64,000 bases of DNA from Gilliamella sp. WF3-4 (GCF_001690275.1 NZ_LZGW01000030.1:1-64000), one strand, 5' to 3'. Positions 8,453 to 17,356 are shown, counted from the stretch's first letter. Notes: generated by a model from the letters alone, not told the origin. Program-made: numbers and translations.

Positions 8453-9082
8453 GTGAATGCGGGCATCTCAACAGCAACGGGCACTATTACTGGAGGTCTT
8501 GGCTCTGGACTTTGGGGAACAATAGGTTGGAATGCAGCAGGTGGTGTATTATCAAGCGAGTTAAATGGTGAAAACCCTTTTATAGGAGGAGCAATAAGCG
8601 CAAGTTCATCAGCTATAGGTTATGGAACAGGAAAACTTGTAGAAAAGTGGTTTCAACCAATTTTTAACCCAGCTGCAAATAAATATATTCATGAGGCAAA
8701 TAAAGGCTTTTTGGGAATAACTGGGCATTATACTGAAAGCCCTTTTCCTGCTATTGGCGGTAATATATCGGATTCTATATTCGGCACAATGACAGGAAAT
8801 TGGATTCAAAAACAATTTAAGGAGAAAAAAATGAAAAAAAATAGAAAATATTTAGCATTGTTATTTTGTGAAATTGTAATTCCGCTCATGTTTTTTTTTA
8901 TTGCCATTATAATGGAATTGGTTGGGTCAGTAATTCTGTTTATTATGTATGGTATAGATTTTAAATATGGCATTGATGATATATATCTGGCTTGTAAAGC
9001 AGCATATTTTGGGTTTCCTATAGGAGTTGTATTTTGGTATGCAAAATGCCGGTGTTATGGCGTTAAGATTTTTGGTAAATAA
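8453..9082 (+). CDS. CdiA toxin tip fused in frame to its immunity protein, module E
   Basis: The frame is open from 8363; the first usable start is GTG at 8453. Residues 1-125 are Gly/Ser-rich (GGLGSGLWGTIGWNAAGGVL, NPFIGGAISASSSAIGYGTG) and resemble in style the membrane-depolarising CdiA tip of E. coli EC93. That resemblance is inference. There is no stop before the ribosome-binding site and ATG at 8831, so the toxin frame continues straight through the small membrane immunity protein. The frame upstream is broken (TAA at 8360-8362), so the toxin lacks a secretion region and is probably not delivered. Confidence 0.6.
   Translation: MNAGISTATGTITGGLGSGLWGTIGWNAAGGVLSSELNGENPFIGGAISASSSAIGYGTGKLVEKWFQPIFNPAANKYIHEANKGFLGITGHYTESPFPAIGGNISDSIFGTMTGNWIQKQFKEKKMKKNRKYLALLFCEIVIPLMFFFIAIIMELVGSVILFIMYGIDFKYGIDDIYLACKAAYFGFPIGVVFWYAKCRCYGVKIFGK
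8831..9082 (+). CDS. small membrane immunity protein, module E
   Basis: An internal ATG at 8831 preceded by AAGGAGAAAAAA, a strong ribosome-binding site, begins an 83-residue protein with two clear membrane segments (about residues 9-35, rich in Ile/Phe/Met, and about 52-68). A small two-helix inner-membrane protein is the expected immunity type for a pore-forming or depolarising CdiA tip. It is in frame with the toxin upstream, so it could be made separately from this start or as the tail of a fusion. A terminator follows directly. Confidence 0.6.
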   Translation: MKKNRKYLALLFCEIVIPLMFFFIAIIMELVGSVILFIMYGIDFKYGIDDIYLACKAAYFGFPIGVVFWYAKCRCYGVKIFGK

Positions 9083-9086
9083 CATA

Positions 9087-9113
9087 TCCCAGCTTAAATG
9101 CTGGGATTTTTTT
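9087..9113 (+). terminator. Rho-independent terminator after module E
   Basis: A 7-bp stem TCCCAGC/GCTGGGA with a 6-nt loop is followed by seven T residues. It starts 4 nt after the immunity stop and is the only classical terminator in the CDI region. Confidence 0.85.
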
Positions 9114-9117
9114 ACTA

Positions 9118-9211
9118 AACGGGTGATATCACGGGTGGCTTAGTGGGCGCACGCTATAGCTAGCCGAACTATAAGGCAACGCAGGATTAGCTTGTGGTGC
9201 TAACCTGTAAA
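9118..9211 (+). pseudogene. scrap of CdiA pretoxin
   Basis: This reads TGDITGGLVGARYS then a stop, and shortly after AEL-stop-GNAGLACG. These align to MTGDIAGGLAGA and AELQGNSALAGG of the other modules, with an internal deletion and CAA changed to TAA. It is a heavily decayed sixth trace of a CDI module. Confidence 0.65.
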
Positions 9212-9545
9212 TAATACAGCAAAAAAGTGGAAATTTCTTTATGATGAAAGTAAAAGGGGATTTAATGCTGAAAAAATGACTGAACATCAAATGGTATCTA
9301 TTTTAAAATAAGCAGAGGCTGATATTCCCGTTAAAGAACTGTGCCGTAAATGGGGCATGGATAATTCAGCTTCTTATCAATGGTGCGATACGGTGGTATG
9401 GAAGCTTTAGACATCAAACGTTTAAAGGAGCTTGAGGCTGAAAACCGTAAGATTAAACAGATGGTTACTGAGCTAAGGTTAAAATCATAGCCTCAGGATG
9501 AAATCATAAAAAAGCTTTCGTGCCCACAAAGGCAAATAACAATGG
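9212..9545 (+). mobile_element. decayed IS407-like remnant (orfA region)
   Basis: This aligns to the left part of the element at 4058-5236 in the opposite orientation: ATACAGCAAAAAAGTGG, then KMTEHQMVSIL, ELCRKWGMDNSASYQW and DIKRLKELEAENRKIKQM, with several stops. It ends at the CCCACAAAGGC segment that separates orfA from orfB. Only a dead 5' fragment remains. Confidence 0.7.
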
Positions 9546-9599
9546 GATGGATCGGCTACACTAAATCATCCAACTTTTTAAGGGAGGTAAACTTATCAC

Positions 9600-10600
9600 A
9601 ATTAAAAAAGGATGTAACTTGAATAAGATTAAACGAAAAAGGCGAATATCAATGATGATTTTAAACATCAAATGGTTAGTCTTTATCAACACAGTAAATC
9701 ATGTAGTGAAATCGTTGCAGAATATGATTTTGACTCATCAGCATTGGGCCATTGGATAACGCAAGCCAGCCAAAGTGGTTCATTTAAAACAAAAGATAAT
9801 CGCAGTCCGCAAGAATAAGAGTTGATAGCTTTGCGCAAAGGGCTTAAACAGCGCCGTATGGAAAACGATATTTTAAAGTAAGCAGCACTGATAATGAGCG
9901 AAAACCACTATCCTAAATGCAAACCGACATCGTTATAGCACGACAAAACTATGCCAATATTTAGGATTATCAACATATTATGCTTATTATCAGTGTAAAT
10001 TAAATAAACAAAAGCCAGTAGGACTTTATGCAGATAAAATAGTGATGCTATTTAACCGAAGTTATCATTCTTATAATACAAGGCGAATTCGTTTTGATTT
10101 GTAAAAATATTTGGTTATCACACCGTTAAACATCATAAACCTCACAATACAGAAATGAATGAAACAGCATAGAGAATCATTGACAACGGTAATTTGACGT
10201 GGGTGATAAAAAACAAATTGTTGTTGCGGATTTAACTTATATTAGAGTTAACCAACGTTGTTATTATTTATATATTTTAATGAATTTATCCGATAGGTAT
10301 ATTGTCGGTTATCATATTTTTAAACATAAAACGGCAGCGTTTGATAATCGGTTATTAGAGGATTGTTTTAAGACATTAAATATCACGCATTTATTAAGCA
10401 AGAAAGGGAATCCTGATGACAATACAGTAGCCGAAGTGACATTAAAACAATTAAAACGGGGTTTGTAAAAGACCAACGTTTCAATTACATAATTGAGTTA
10501 CAACACGCTTCTCCGTCTTATGCTTATTGGTATAATAATAAACGATGGCATTCTTCGTTAGGCTACTTGCTCCTATTGAATTTAAAAAACACTTATCCCT
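9600..10600 (+). mobile_element. second, unrelated IS3-family remnant
   Basis: The orfA-like part reads ISNDDFKHQMVSLYQHSKSC, KSCSEIVAEYDFDSSALGHW and ELIALRKGLKQRRMENDILK, broken by stops. The orfB-like part reads TTKLCQYLGLSTYYAYYQCK, then from 10199 QIVVADLTYIRVNQRCYYLY and NLSDRYIVGYHIF, then a frame change into YAYWYNNKRWHSSLGY. This is an IS150/IS3-type transposase with many nonsense and frame changes. It is a dead element; the 89-codon frame at 10199-10468 is not a functional gene. Confidence 0.7.
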
Positions 10601-10633
10601 TTAATTTTTTATTTGAAAATGTTTTGCCATTCC

Positions 10634-10778
10634 AACTGCTATTGATAATAAAAAAAGAAAATGAGTAACACATATAATTTAAACCATTTACTGATATATG
10701 AAAGTATTATCTAAGCTTCATATTTAACTTTAATCAATTTAACGGCGTATTTTTAATTTGTTTTATTTGGCAAAAATA
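10634..10778. repeat. inverted copy of the 145-bp repeat at 34502-34645
   Basis: Reading from AACTGCTATTGATAATA to TTTATTTGGCAAAAATA, this stretch is the reverse complement of 34502-34645 with about 90% identity by eye. It joins the IS remnant on its left and abuts the tRNA-Phe downstream repeat on its right. The two copies face each other across the island, tRNA-Phe and groESL. Confidence 0.8.
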
Positions 10779-11171
10779 GGGTTTGTATCCGAAATTGCAC
10801 TTGATTTAGAGTAACTTCAATTGAGTTTGGTTGAGTAGTAAAACTTAGAGGAAGCCTTGTGCAAACAGCTTTTGTTAGAAATGTTAATAAATAATTGTTA
10901 CAAATTAGTTCAAAATAAATTAAATGCAAGTGATTTCTCTTAAGCCTTGCAAACAAAGGCCTCAAGGCCATTTTATGGATACACGTCATTATCGAACCAA
11001 ATGTATCCGGGTTTGTATCCGAAATTGTACTTGATTTGGGGTGATTTCAGTTGAACTCGGTTGACAAGAAAAACTCATTGCAAGCCTTATCTGAAAAGGC
11101 TTTAGATATAAAAAAACCTGCTAGAAGCAGGTCTTAGAATTTGGTGATTGGTGCCCGGACGCGGAATCGAA
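10779..11171. repeat. left attachment-side repeat (duplicate of tRNA-Phe 3' flank)
   Basis: About 390 bp match 31245-31639, including two tandem-like units 232 bp apart that each carry TTTGTATCC-AAATTG and TTGATTT motifs, the tRNA-Phe terminator (copy at 11109-11132) and the last 23 nt of the tRNA gene. Similarity stops abruptly at 11172. It marks the left end of the integrated island. Confidence 0.85.
11149..11171 (-). other. attL: attL core: 3' end of tRNA-Phe
   Basis: These 23 nt are identical to the 3' end of the tRNA-Phe gene at 31617-31639, including the CCA end, and sequence diverges immediately after. This is the expected product of integrase-mediated insertion into the tRNA gene. 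The intact tRNA is restored at the right end. Confidence 0.85.
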
Positions 11172-11286
11172 GATGTGGGTTGAAGCCTTGTGGTTACTGG
11201 ATTTGAGAAATTTAGATGAAAAATGTACCCGTATTTGTATCCTTAAATTGATCTGCTTTAAAAATGTACAATTAAGCCTAATTTTA

Positions 11287-11766
11287 TTACCATAAAGAGA
11301 TTAGCATTGTTCTTTCCTGAATTCCAGAATCAACAAATCCAAATTTAATATAAAACGCATTGGCTTCATCTGTTAAGCTATGTACCAATAGTGCTCTAGA
11401 ACCAACTTGTTTAGAGACTTCTTTCGAGCGTAATATAGCATCTTTTAATAATGCTGCACCTAATCCTTTTGCTTTGTAATTTTTATCAATAGCTAAACGA
11501 CCTAGAATAATAACAGGAATAGGATCGGGCATATTGCGCTTAAACCTACTCAATGTTAGTTGTCGATGCTGGATACTGCCTGTTGATAAACAATAAAAGC
11601 CGATTACTTTGTTATTGTCACAAATTACAAATGTACGTGAAGCACCATTTTTTTGATTTTTTAAGGATTTTTTCTTCAACCATTCATTCAAAGACAACTC
11701 TTCACAATCAAATGACGTAAAATCATGATCTTCATTCAATAAGTGCGGCGCTTCTATTTTTCCCAT
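11287..11766 (-). CDS. tacT: GNAT acetyltransferase toxin (TacT/AtaT-like)
   Basis: This 159-residue GNAT-fold protein probably acetylates the amino group of aminoacyl-tRNA to block translation, as the TacT/AtaT toxins do. It shows the acetyl-CoA-binding region (PIPVIILGRLAIDKNYKAKG then LGAALLKDA) and the C-terminal FYIKFGFVDSG strand-helix of this toxin group. The start overlaps the end of the DUF1778 gene by 13 nt, the standard antitoxin-first order. It is the first gene inside the left end of the island, where it could stabilise the element. Specific tRNA targets cannot be read from the sequence. Confidence 0.85.
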   Translation of the reverse strand: MGKIEAPHLLNEDHDFTSFDCEELSLNEWLKKKSLKNQKNGASRTFVICDNNKVIGFYCLSTGSIQHRQLTLSRFKRNMPDPIPVIILGRLAIDKNYKAKGLGAALLKDAILRSKEVSKQVGSRALLVHSLTDEANAFYIKFGFVDSGIQERTMLISLW

Positions 11767-12029
11767 GGTGACTTCCGGGACAATAAAGCTTGAATTTTTT
11801 CATTGCTATCAAAAGAGGCTTCTATTGCACGATTGAAGGCATTTATCTGTTCATCGTCGATTAAAAAAAGGCGCTGATCAAGCAAAACATCTTCAGCTTT
11901 TGAGCAGGCCGCTTCTAAAATAAAATCAGTGCGTGATTTAGATAGTAAATGCGCTGCAATATCAATCAATTCTTTTTGGGATGCTTTAGCTCTAATATTA
12001 ATAGGCGATTCTTTGGTTTCAGTTCTCAT
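11754..12029 (-). CDS. tacA: DUF1778 ribbon-helix-helix antitoxin (TacA-like)
   Basis: A 91-residue DUF1778 protein. Its N-terminal ribbon-helix-helix (SPINIRAKASQKELIDIAAH, then SRTDFILEAACSKAEDVLLD) should bind the module's own promoter. The C-terminal tail (FNRAIEASFDSNEKIQALLS) is the part that wraps and inhibits the GNAT toxin in this family. It is transcribed with the toxin, overlapping it by 13 nt. Autoregulation by the antitoxin-toxin complex at the upstream region (12030-12100) is expected from the family; no operator is assigned here. Confidence 0.85.
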   Translation of the reverse strand: MRTETKESPINIRAKASQKELIDIAAHLLSKSRTDFILEAACSKAEDVLLDQRLFLIDDEQINAFNRAIEASFDSNEKIQALLSRKSPWEK

Positions 12030-12389
12030 TTTAATTGCCGTTTTTTATTTTGTGTGAAGGTACTACGGTATATTGTATATCAAATCGCTATACGGATGAA
12101 ATGGTATTTAAATATAGAAGAAATAAGTAATATAAACTATAAAAATGATCTGGGGTATTTACAATAATTAGCAGTATCAGTTAATGAAAAATATATATTA
12201 GATAAAGGATAATCAAAGATCTATTCTTGGAATCCTGAACTGAATTTTTTAAACTTAATGTATTCTCTTATGATTTTATTTATATCATAAATGAAATATT
12301 TGTTTATTTTCTGGTTAAGGTTGCTGTACTAGAAATAAATAATTAGATAATATCATTAATATATTATTGCGCAGTGAGAACTAATTAAT
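12030..12389. other. intergenic region between the divergent TA and SIR2-HerA promoters
   Basis: These 360 bp are very AT-rich and should hold divergent promoters for the toxin-antitoxin pair (minus) and SIR2-HerA (plus). No coding frame, RNA gene or clear operator is seen. Confidence 0.5.
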
Positions 12390-13517
12390 ATGACTAGTGA
12401 TATTTTTTCAACAAAAGAAAGTTTTGATAAAAATATAAATTTTCTAATAGGTTCAGGTGCATCAGCTGATTATATACCAACCTTAAAGTTGGTTGATGAA
12501 ACGTCTTATGAAACATTACTTGAGCAAAATAAAAATAAAGAAACTGTATGCAAATTTATACTCTTTAATTATTATATTAATATTATTCAAAAAGCATTTT
12601 GTTTACAGCCACCACCAGACAATATAGAAGAAATTAATAAGATAAGTAGCACTTTCGAATCTTATTTGAGTTTTATAGTAAAATTAATACAGTTTTTAGA
12701 AAGGAAACAGCAAAAAGATATTCATAGAGCTAATATTTTTACAACTAACTACGATATTTTTTTTGAAAGATGTGCTGACCAATTAAATAAAACTCATAAT
12801 TTTATTCTAAATGATGGAAGTACAGGTTTAATCAAACGATTCCTTAGTATAAGCAATTTTCATCTATCTGTAGCTCACCAAGGTACTTTAGATAATTATC
12901 GTTATGAAATACCAATGCTTAATTTAATTAAAGTTCATGGTTCTATTTCATGGAAGAAAGAAAACAGTAGTATTTTTGTAGAATATCCACATCATTATAT
13001 TCAAGAAATAGATAGTCTATTAAGTGATGTTAACAATTCAAACGTTATTGAAGAATTAAAAAATAAATGGTCTATTGAGCTATTTCCTGATTTTAGTAAA
13101 GAAACTTTTCAATTTTCAAAAGAACAAATAGTTTTTTTAGATAAGTTTATAAATGAATATAATAAGATTGCGATTGTTAATCCTACTAAGAAAAAATTTG
13201 AAGAAACTGTTTTTCAGCAGCATTACTATCAGTGCCTTAGGTTATTAAGCTATGAATTAGAAAAACCACAAACATTACTCATTTGTTTTGGTTTTTCATT
13301 TGCAGATGAACATATTAGAGAAATTGTTAAGAGATCTTTGTCTAACAAACAATTAATTGTCTATATTTTTTGCTTATCCACAGAAACTAAAGTTCCAGAG
13401 GATTTAATTAATTTTGAAAATATAAAAATTATAAAGCCCTCTTCAGATGAAGAGAAAATCGATTTTACTAAGTTCATATCTTACCTTTTTAATTCAAATG
13501 AAGAAAATAAATTATGA
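12390..13517 (+). CDS. SIR2-family protein of a SIR2-HerA anti-phage system
   Basis: A 375-residue SIR2-like protein (SIR2_2 type). It shows the N-terminal nucleotide-binding FLIGSGASADYIP (about residues 17-29), FTTNYDIFFE (about 117-126), LIKVHGSISW (about 177-186) and a late ICFGFSFADEHI, all features of the NAD-binding Rossmann-like fold. In SIR2-HerA defence systems this subunit depletes NAD+ (and in some cases cuts DNA) when phage infection is sensed. Its stop overlaps the start of the HerA gene by 4 nt (ATGA), so the two are co-translated. The typical SIR2 zinc-finger is absent, as is usual for prokaryotic defence SIR2s. Confidence 0.85.
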   Translation: MTSDIFSTKESFDKNINFLIGSGASADYIPTLKLVDETSYETLLEQNKNKETVCKFILFNYYINIIQKAFCLQPPPDNIEEINKISSTFESYLSFIVKLIQFLERKQQKDIHRANIFTTNYDIFFERCADQLNKTHNFILNDGSTGLIKRFLSISNFHLSVAHQGTLDNYRYEIPMLNLIKVHGSISWKKENSSIFVEYPHHYIQEIDSLLSDVNNSNVIEELKNKWSIELFPDFSKETFQFSKEQIVFLDKFINEYNKIAIVNPTKKKFEETVFQQHYYQCLRLLSYELEKPQTLLICFGFSFADEHIREIVKRSLSNKQLIVYIFCLSTETKVPEDLINFENIKIIKPSSDEEKIDFTKFISYLFNSNEENKL

Positions 13518-15424
13518 TAGAACAATTTTGTGTTGGCCATGTATCTGCTGTTAGAGGCACAAAAGTAAAAGCATTTATAAAGCCACACCTTAATAAAATG
13601 AGTTACTTTTTTAGTGGCGAAATATACAGAGGAATAAGTATTAATGAGTTTATACTTATACGTAAAGGCTATATTGATCTTATTGGGAAGATAGAAGGTG
13701 AAGAAGTCATAGAACCGAAAATTTTGCCAGAAGGTACTCCTATACACAAAAGCTATGATAGATATATAGAAATTAATATTCTTGGTTATTTTGAAAATAA
13801 TTTATTCAATCAAGGTATTAAGTACTTACCAATGATAGGGGATGATCTTTATTTAGTTAATACCAGACGACTAGATCAACTTTATGATTATACTGAGAGA
13901 AATAAGAACACTAATGTAAATGGTGTTCAGGGAAGTAATGAAGACTCTATTGAATTAGGTAAAACATTATCAGAAGGTAATGTTATTAATATTCCTATTA
14001 ATAGTGTATTTGCTTCACATATAGGTATTTTTGGTAATACAGGGAGTGGAAAATCTAATACATTAGCTAAATTATATATGTCTCTTTTTGAAAAGAAAGT
14101 TCAGCAATTTAAAAATAAATCTTCTTTTGTATTAATAGATTTTAATGGTGAGTATGAGAATATTTATAATAAGTATGAGGCATATGCTAATTACCTTAAT
14201 TTAAGTACTTATGAAAGAAATGGGCAACAAAAATTGCAAATTTCTGCAACTGAATTTTGGGATGCTGAATTATTATCTGTCTTGTACTCTGCTTCTGAAA
14301 AAACGCAAATGCCTTTTTTAAAGCATTTAGTCAATAGTAGAAATAGAAGTATCTCTTATAATGATCAAATCCCTTTAACATCTTATTTTAAGAAAACTTT
14401 TGATAATATATTTGGTGTAAACCAACATAAAGAAACATTAACTATACTTCATTCTTTATTAAAAGAAATAGATACTGAAGCAACAAATAACTTATCAAAT
14501 TTATTAACAGCAATTGGTATCAGTTGGAATGCTACAACCTCAAACTACATTTTTAATTCTAAGGCTGGTGGCTATCTTAATTCAGTTAATGATATAAAAA
14601 ATAAGCTTAGTAACTATTGTACTACAACAAATATTCAGGCCGTTGATATTGATAATTTTAACCTGCAAGCAGAGGTTGACTCACAGAATAATCCTTTTCT
14701 TGAAGTTATGGTAAGAGCACAATTACAACTAATTAATTCTACAACTAATAATTTTATTCAATATGAACATATAAGCCCTCTTATTAGTAAAATCAGTGCG
14801 GTACAAAAAGATTTGAAAAAAGTAATTGAAATAGTTGATAGTCTTGATGTGGCAAGTCAAAAGCCCATACAAATTCTTTCATTAAGAAATTGCAATGCAG
14901 GAATGAAGAAAACAATTGCTATGCTATTGGCTAAAACACATTTTAATCATCATAAGGCTATTGTTGATAGCTTGCCAGATGGACAATCAAAATCTTTTCA
15001 TTTAATTATTGATGAAGCTCATAATATTCTATCCGAACAGTCAACAAGAGAAGCAAACTCATGGAAGGATTATCGGTTAGAATTATTTGAGGAAATTATT
15101 AAAGAAGGTAGAAAATTTGGTTTTTTTATAACAATAGCAAGCCAAAGGCCTGCGGACATATCACCTACAATTATTTCACAATTACATAATTATTTTTTGC
15201 ATCGTTTAGTTAATGAAAATGATCTTAATTTACTGAAAAATGCTATTAGCACTCTTGACAGTAATGATCGTAGTCAAATACCTAAACTGCCAGCAGGAGC
15301 CTGTGTGGTATCCGGAGTAGCGTTTCATATGCCAGTAGTTTTACAAGTTGATAGATTACCTAAAGACAAAGCGCCAAATAGCGATACAATTAATTTAATT
15401 AATCTGTGGCAACATAATATTTAA
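13514..15424 (+). CDS. HerA-type ATPase of the SIR2-HerA system
   Basis: A 636-residue HerA/FtsK-like hexameric ATPase. An N-terminal beta-rich HAS-barrel-like region is followed by Walker A GIFGNTGSGKSNTL (about residues 171-184), Walker B FHLIIDEAHNIL (about 495-506) and the sensor/arginine region GFFITIASQRPADISPTIIS typical of HerA. With its SIR2 partner it forms a large complex in which the ATPase regulates the NAD hydrolase. Its coupling to 12390-13517 by an ATGA overlap, and its place between a toxin-antitoxin pair and a restriction cassette, support an anti-phage role. Confidence 0.85.
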   Translation: MIEQFCVGHVSAVRGTKVKAFIKPHLNKMSYFFSGEIYRGISINEFILIRKGYIDLIGKIEGEEVIEPKILPEGTPIHKSYDRYIEINILGYFENNLFNQGIKYLPMIGDDLYLVNTRRLDQLYDYTERNKNTNVNGVQGSNEDSIELGKTLSEGNVINIPINSVFASHIGIFGNTGSGKSNTLAKLYMSLFEKKVQQFKNKSSFVLIDFNGEYENIYNKYEAYANYLNLSTYERNGQQKLQISATEFWDAELLSVLYSASEKTQMPFLKHLVNSRNRSISYNDQIPLTSYFKKTFDNIFGVNQHKETLTILHSLLKEIDTEATNNLSNLLTAIGISWNATTSNYIFNSKAGGYLNSVNDIKNKLSNYCTTTNIQAVDIDNFNLQAEVDSQNNPFLEVMVRAQLQLINSTTNNFIQYEHISPLISKISAVQKDLKKVIEIVDSLDVASQKPIQILSLRNCNAGMKKTIAMLLAKTHFNHHKAIVDSLPDGQSKSFHLIIDEAHNILSEQSTREANSWKDYRLELFEEIIKEGRKFGFFITIASQRPADISPTIISQLHNYFLHRLVNENDLNLLKNAISTLDSNDRSQIPKLPAGACVVSGVAFHMPVVLQVDRLPKDKAPNSDTINLINLWQHNI

Positions 15425-15625
15425 ATATATGCCCCCCTTACACAAGGAGACATACCCCATATTTTGTATATTTTCCTGTTATAAGTGATGATAATTCTGT
15501 CACCAAATTCTGTAATAAACCGGCTCACCCCCTCCCCCTCTGCACTGTTACCGAAAAATAATTTCGGGCGAGAGAGTAGAAAAATAAAGTCTATATTAAT
15601 ATAACTGTAAATGACTCTTTAAAAG

Positions 15626-17083
15626 TTAATTTAATTGGTACTTAACAGGCTTAGGAAATAGTAATTCCAAATTCCGTTTATCAATTTTAAATAATGGACC
15701 TTTTTCTGAAACGCGATTGTTTTTAGCATTTCTTTTAATCAGATGATCCATTGTAACTACACCATTTTCAATTAAAGGCATTAGCTGATTTAATAATGGT
15801 GATTTTGTATGAGTCACTAATTTAAGGTTAAAATATTCTTCGCCATTAATAAAAGTACTCTCTACTTCAATCCAGAAAGTTTCTGAATGCTTTTCATGTA
15901 ATCGTGAACGTAACATAGTGCCATTCCATACAGCAACAGGCTCTTTGATTTCTTTACCATTCTTTTCTGTTACATGCCACTCATAAAGCATATCTTCCTT
16001 TATTTCAAATTTTAAACCTTGACTATTTCTTTGCTGAGTGCTTAATGTACAGTATAGCTTAAAATCATCTTCCCTTTGGTAGCCATATTTATCTAAAATT
16101 TCAGCGCTACTTTTACAATGGCTATTTGACCAATCAGCTACTTGTGCAAAAAGCGTAGTACGAGTTCTATTTTTATTATCTCGACCAGATTTTAATTCAA
16201 TACCTTTATAATCAGGTTGTTTGCTAGAGTTAGGTGGAATTCCAAGCGCACATTCAATTGACATTCCTACCGTGGTATCACCATATCCAATCGCTTTTAT
16301 TGGTTTTTTAGCTAGTTCTTTTAACTTAGCTAATAGCTCATCTGCCACTGCATTTGTCTGTTTTGTATATTCATAAATAAATTCACTAAATTTACTTTGA
16401 GGCACTTTTAATTCGTTATTCAGATTAACTTCACTTAGATTTAGCAAGTAAGGAACCTGATTAAAAATAATTATAGCGATTTGATCTCCAGCATCAGCGA
16501 AAGTACTTAAAGCCGTAAACCACATTCTTGGATCCCCCTTCTTTGTCACTGGTCGATATAGGCTCATTTTTGTTTCACGAATCGTTGATGAAAATAAAAA
16601 GAATGCTTTAGAGATTTTCTTAAATTCAATTCCTTGATGTTGTTTAGTATAGTTATGAAACTTGGACAGTTCAAAATGAGTTCTCACGGGTTGTGTTGCA
16701 TCAAGAATTGATTTTTTCAGTCCTGTTTTTGTCGGTTCAAAAATAGAATAGTCAATAGAATAGTAAGCCAATATTTTTTTATTTTCTAATACATTAAATT
16801 TAATATCTGATGGCAATTCATCTTTACGTTCTTCAGCTAATAGCTTCCGATCATCTTCATCGATCTCAATATCACCACTTTCAACAAATGTTGTTGAAAC
16901 TTTAGCTGTTGGAGTTTTTATCTTTTGGTGTTTATCGAAATCTCTACGTAAAGCGGTCCAATTGGAGTGGCCTTCTTGTTTTGCTATTTCATCTAATGCT
17001 TTTGCACTAATGATATTTTTTTGTTTTTTAAGTACTTTGGCTTGTTTCTTTAAACGGGCAATATAAGGATGTTCTTTAGGCAT
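15626..17083 (-). CDS. MvaI/BcnI-family restriction endonuclease
   Basis: The start is set at the ATG at 17083 because GAGGGG lies 6 nt upstream; an earlier in-frame ATG at 17143 has no such site. This gives 485 residues. The C-terminal half contains PDYKGIELKSGRDNKNRTRT (about residues 290-310), a PD-(D/E)XK-type core (ELK) in the MvaI/BcnI arrangement, followed by TLFAQVADWSNS. These enzymes cut CCNGG-type sites as monomers. An N-terminal domain of about 60 residues (IARLKKQAKVLKKQKN, EGHSNWTALR) is an extra module not needed for cleavage in small family members. It is divergent from the methyltransferase at 17357. Exact specificity is not readable. Confidence 0.75.
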   Translation of the reverse strand: MPKEHPYIARLKKQAKVLKKQKNIISAKALDEIAKQEGHSNWTALRRDFDKHQKIKTPTAKVSTTFVESGDIEIDEDDRKLLAEERKDELPSDIKFNVLENKKILAYYSIDYSIFEPTKTGLKKSILDATQPVRTHFELSKFHNYTKQHQGIEFKKISKAFFLFSSTIRETKMSLYRPVTKKGDPRMWFTALSTFADAGDQIAIIIFNQVPYLLNLSEVNLNNELKVPQSKFSEFIYEYTKQTNAVADELLAKLKELAKKPIKAIGYGDTTVGMSIECALGIPPNSSKQPDYKGIELKSGRDNKNRTRTTLFAQVADWSNSHCKSSAEILDKYGYQREDDFKLYCTLSTQQRNSQGLKFEIKEDMLYEWHVTEKNGKEIKEPVAVWNGTMLRSRLHEKHSETFWIEVESTFINGEEYFNLKLVTHTKSPLLNQLMPLIENGVVTMDHLIKRNAKNNRVSEKGPLFKIDKRNLELLFPKPVKYQLN

Positions 17084-17089
17084 GTTTTT

Positions 17090-17188
17090 CCCCTCTGTAA
17101 TAAAAAGTTTCAAAGAAATACATGCACTAAACTTACTGCCCACAAATAAGTTAAAAGTGCAAACGAAACAATTTTTATTACAGAGAGG
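17090..17188. promoter_or_regulatory. inverted repeat in the R-M divergent promoter
   Basis: Arms 17090-17111 (CCCCTCTGTAATAAAAAG with GTTTC) and 17165-17188 are reverse complements with one mismatch and a 2-nt insertion, 53 bp apart. One arm overlaps the endonuclease ribosome-binding site, so folding of the leader or binding of a regulator here would directly affect endonuclease synthesis. No separate controller (C) protein gene is seen. The role is inferred. Confidence 0.5.
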
Positions 17189-17356
17189 ACAAATTAGTCT
17201 TTACGAGCGTGGGCTGACGGCTTCTCTCTAAGCCTTGTTTCTAAGAATATCGAGAGAGCTTGCAAAAGTCAAATTCTATATTGTTAAACCCTGGACTTTT
17301 TCTATTTTCTAGTTTAGAATTTATTCTTAATATTTTTCTTATCTTAGGTATATCAA

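Noticed and set aside
10199..10468. Possible functional transposase gene
   Set aside because: It covers only part of a DDE domain inside a stretch full of stops and frame changes; it is an IS remnant.
10779..11171. Repeats at the island ends considered as a CRISPR array
   Set aside because: Units are 232 bp apart, only two per side, with conserved sequence between them and no short spacers.
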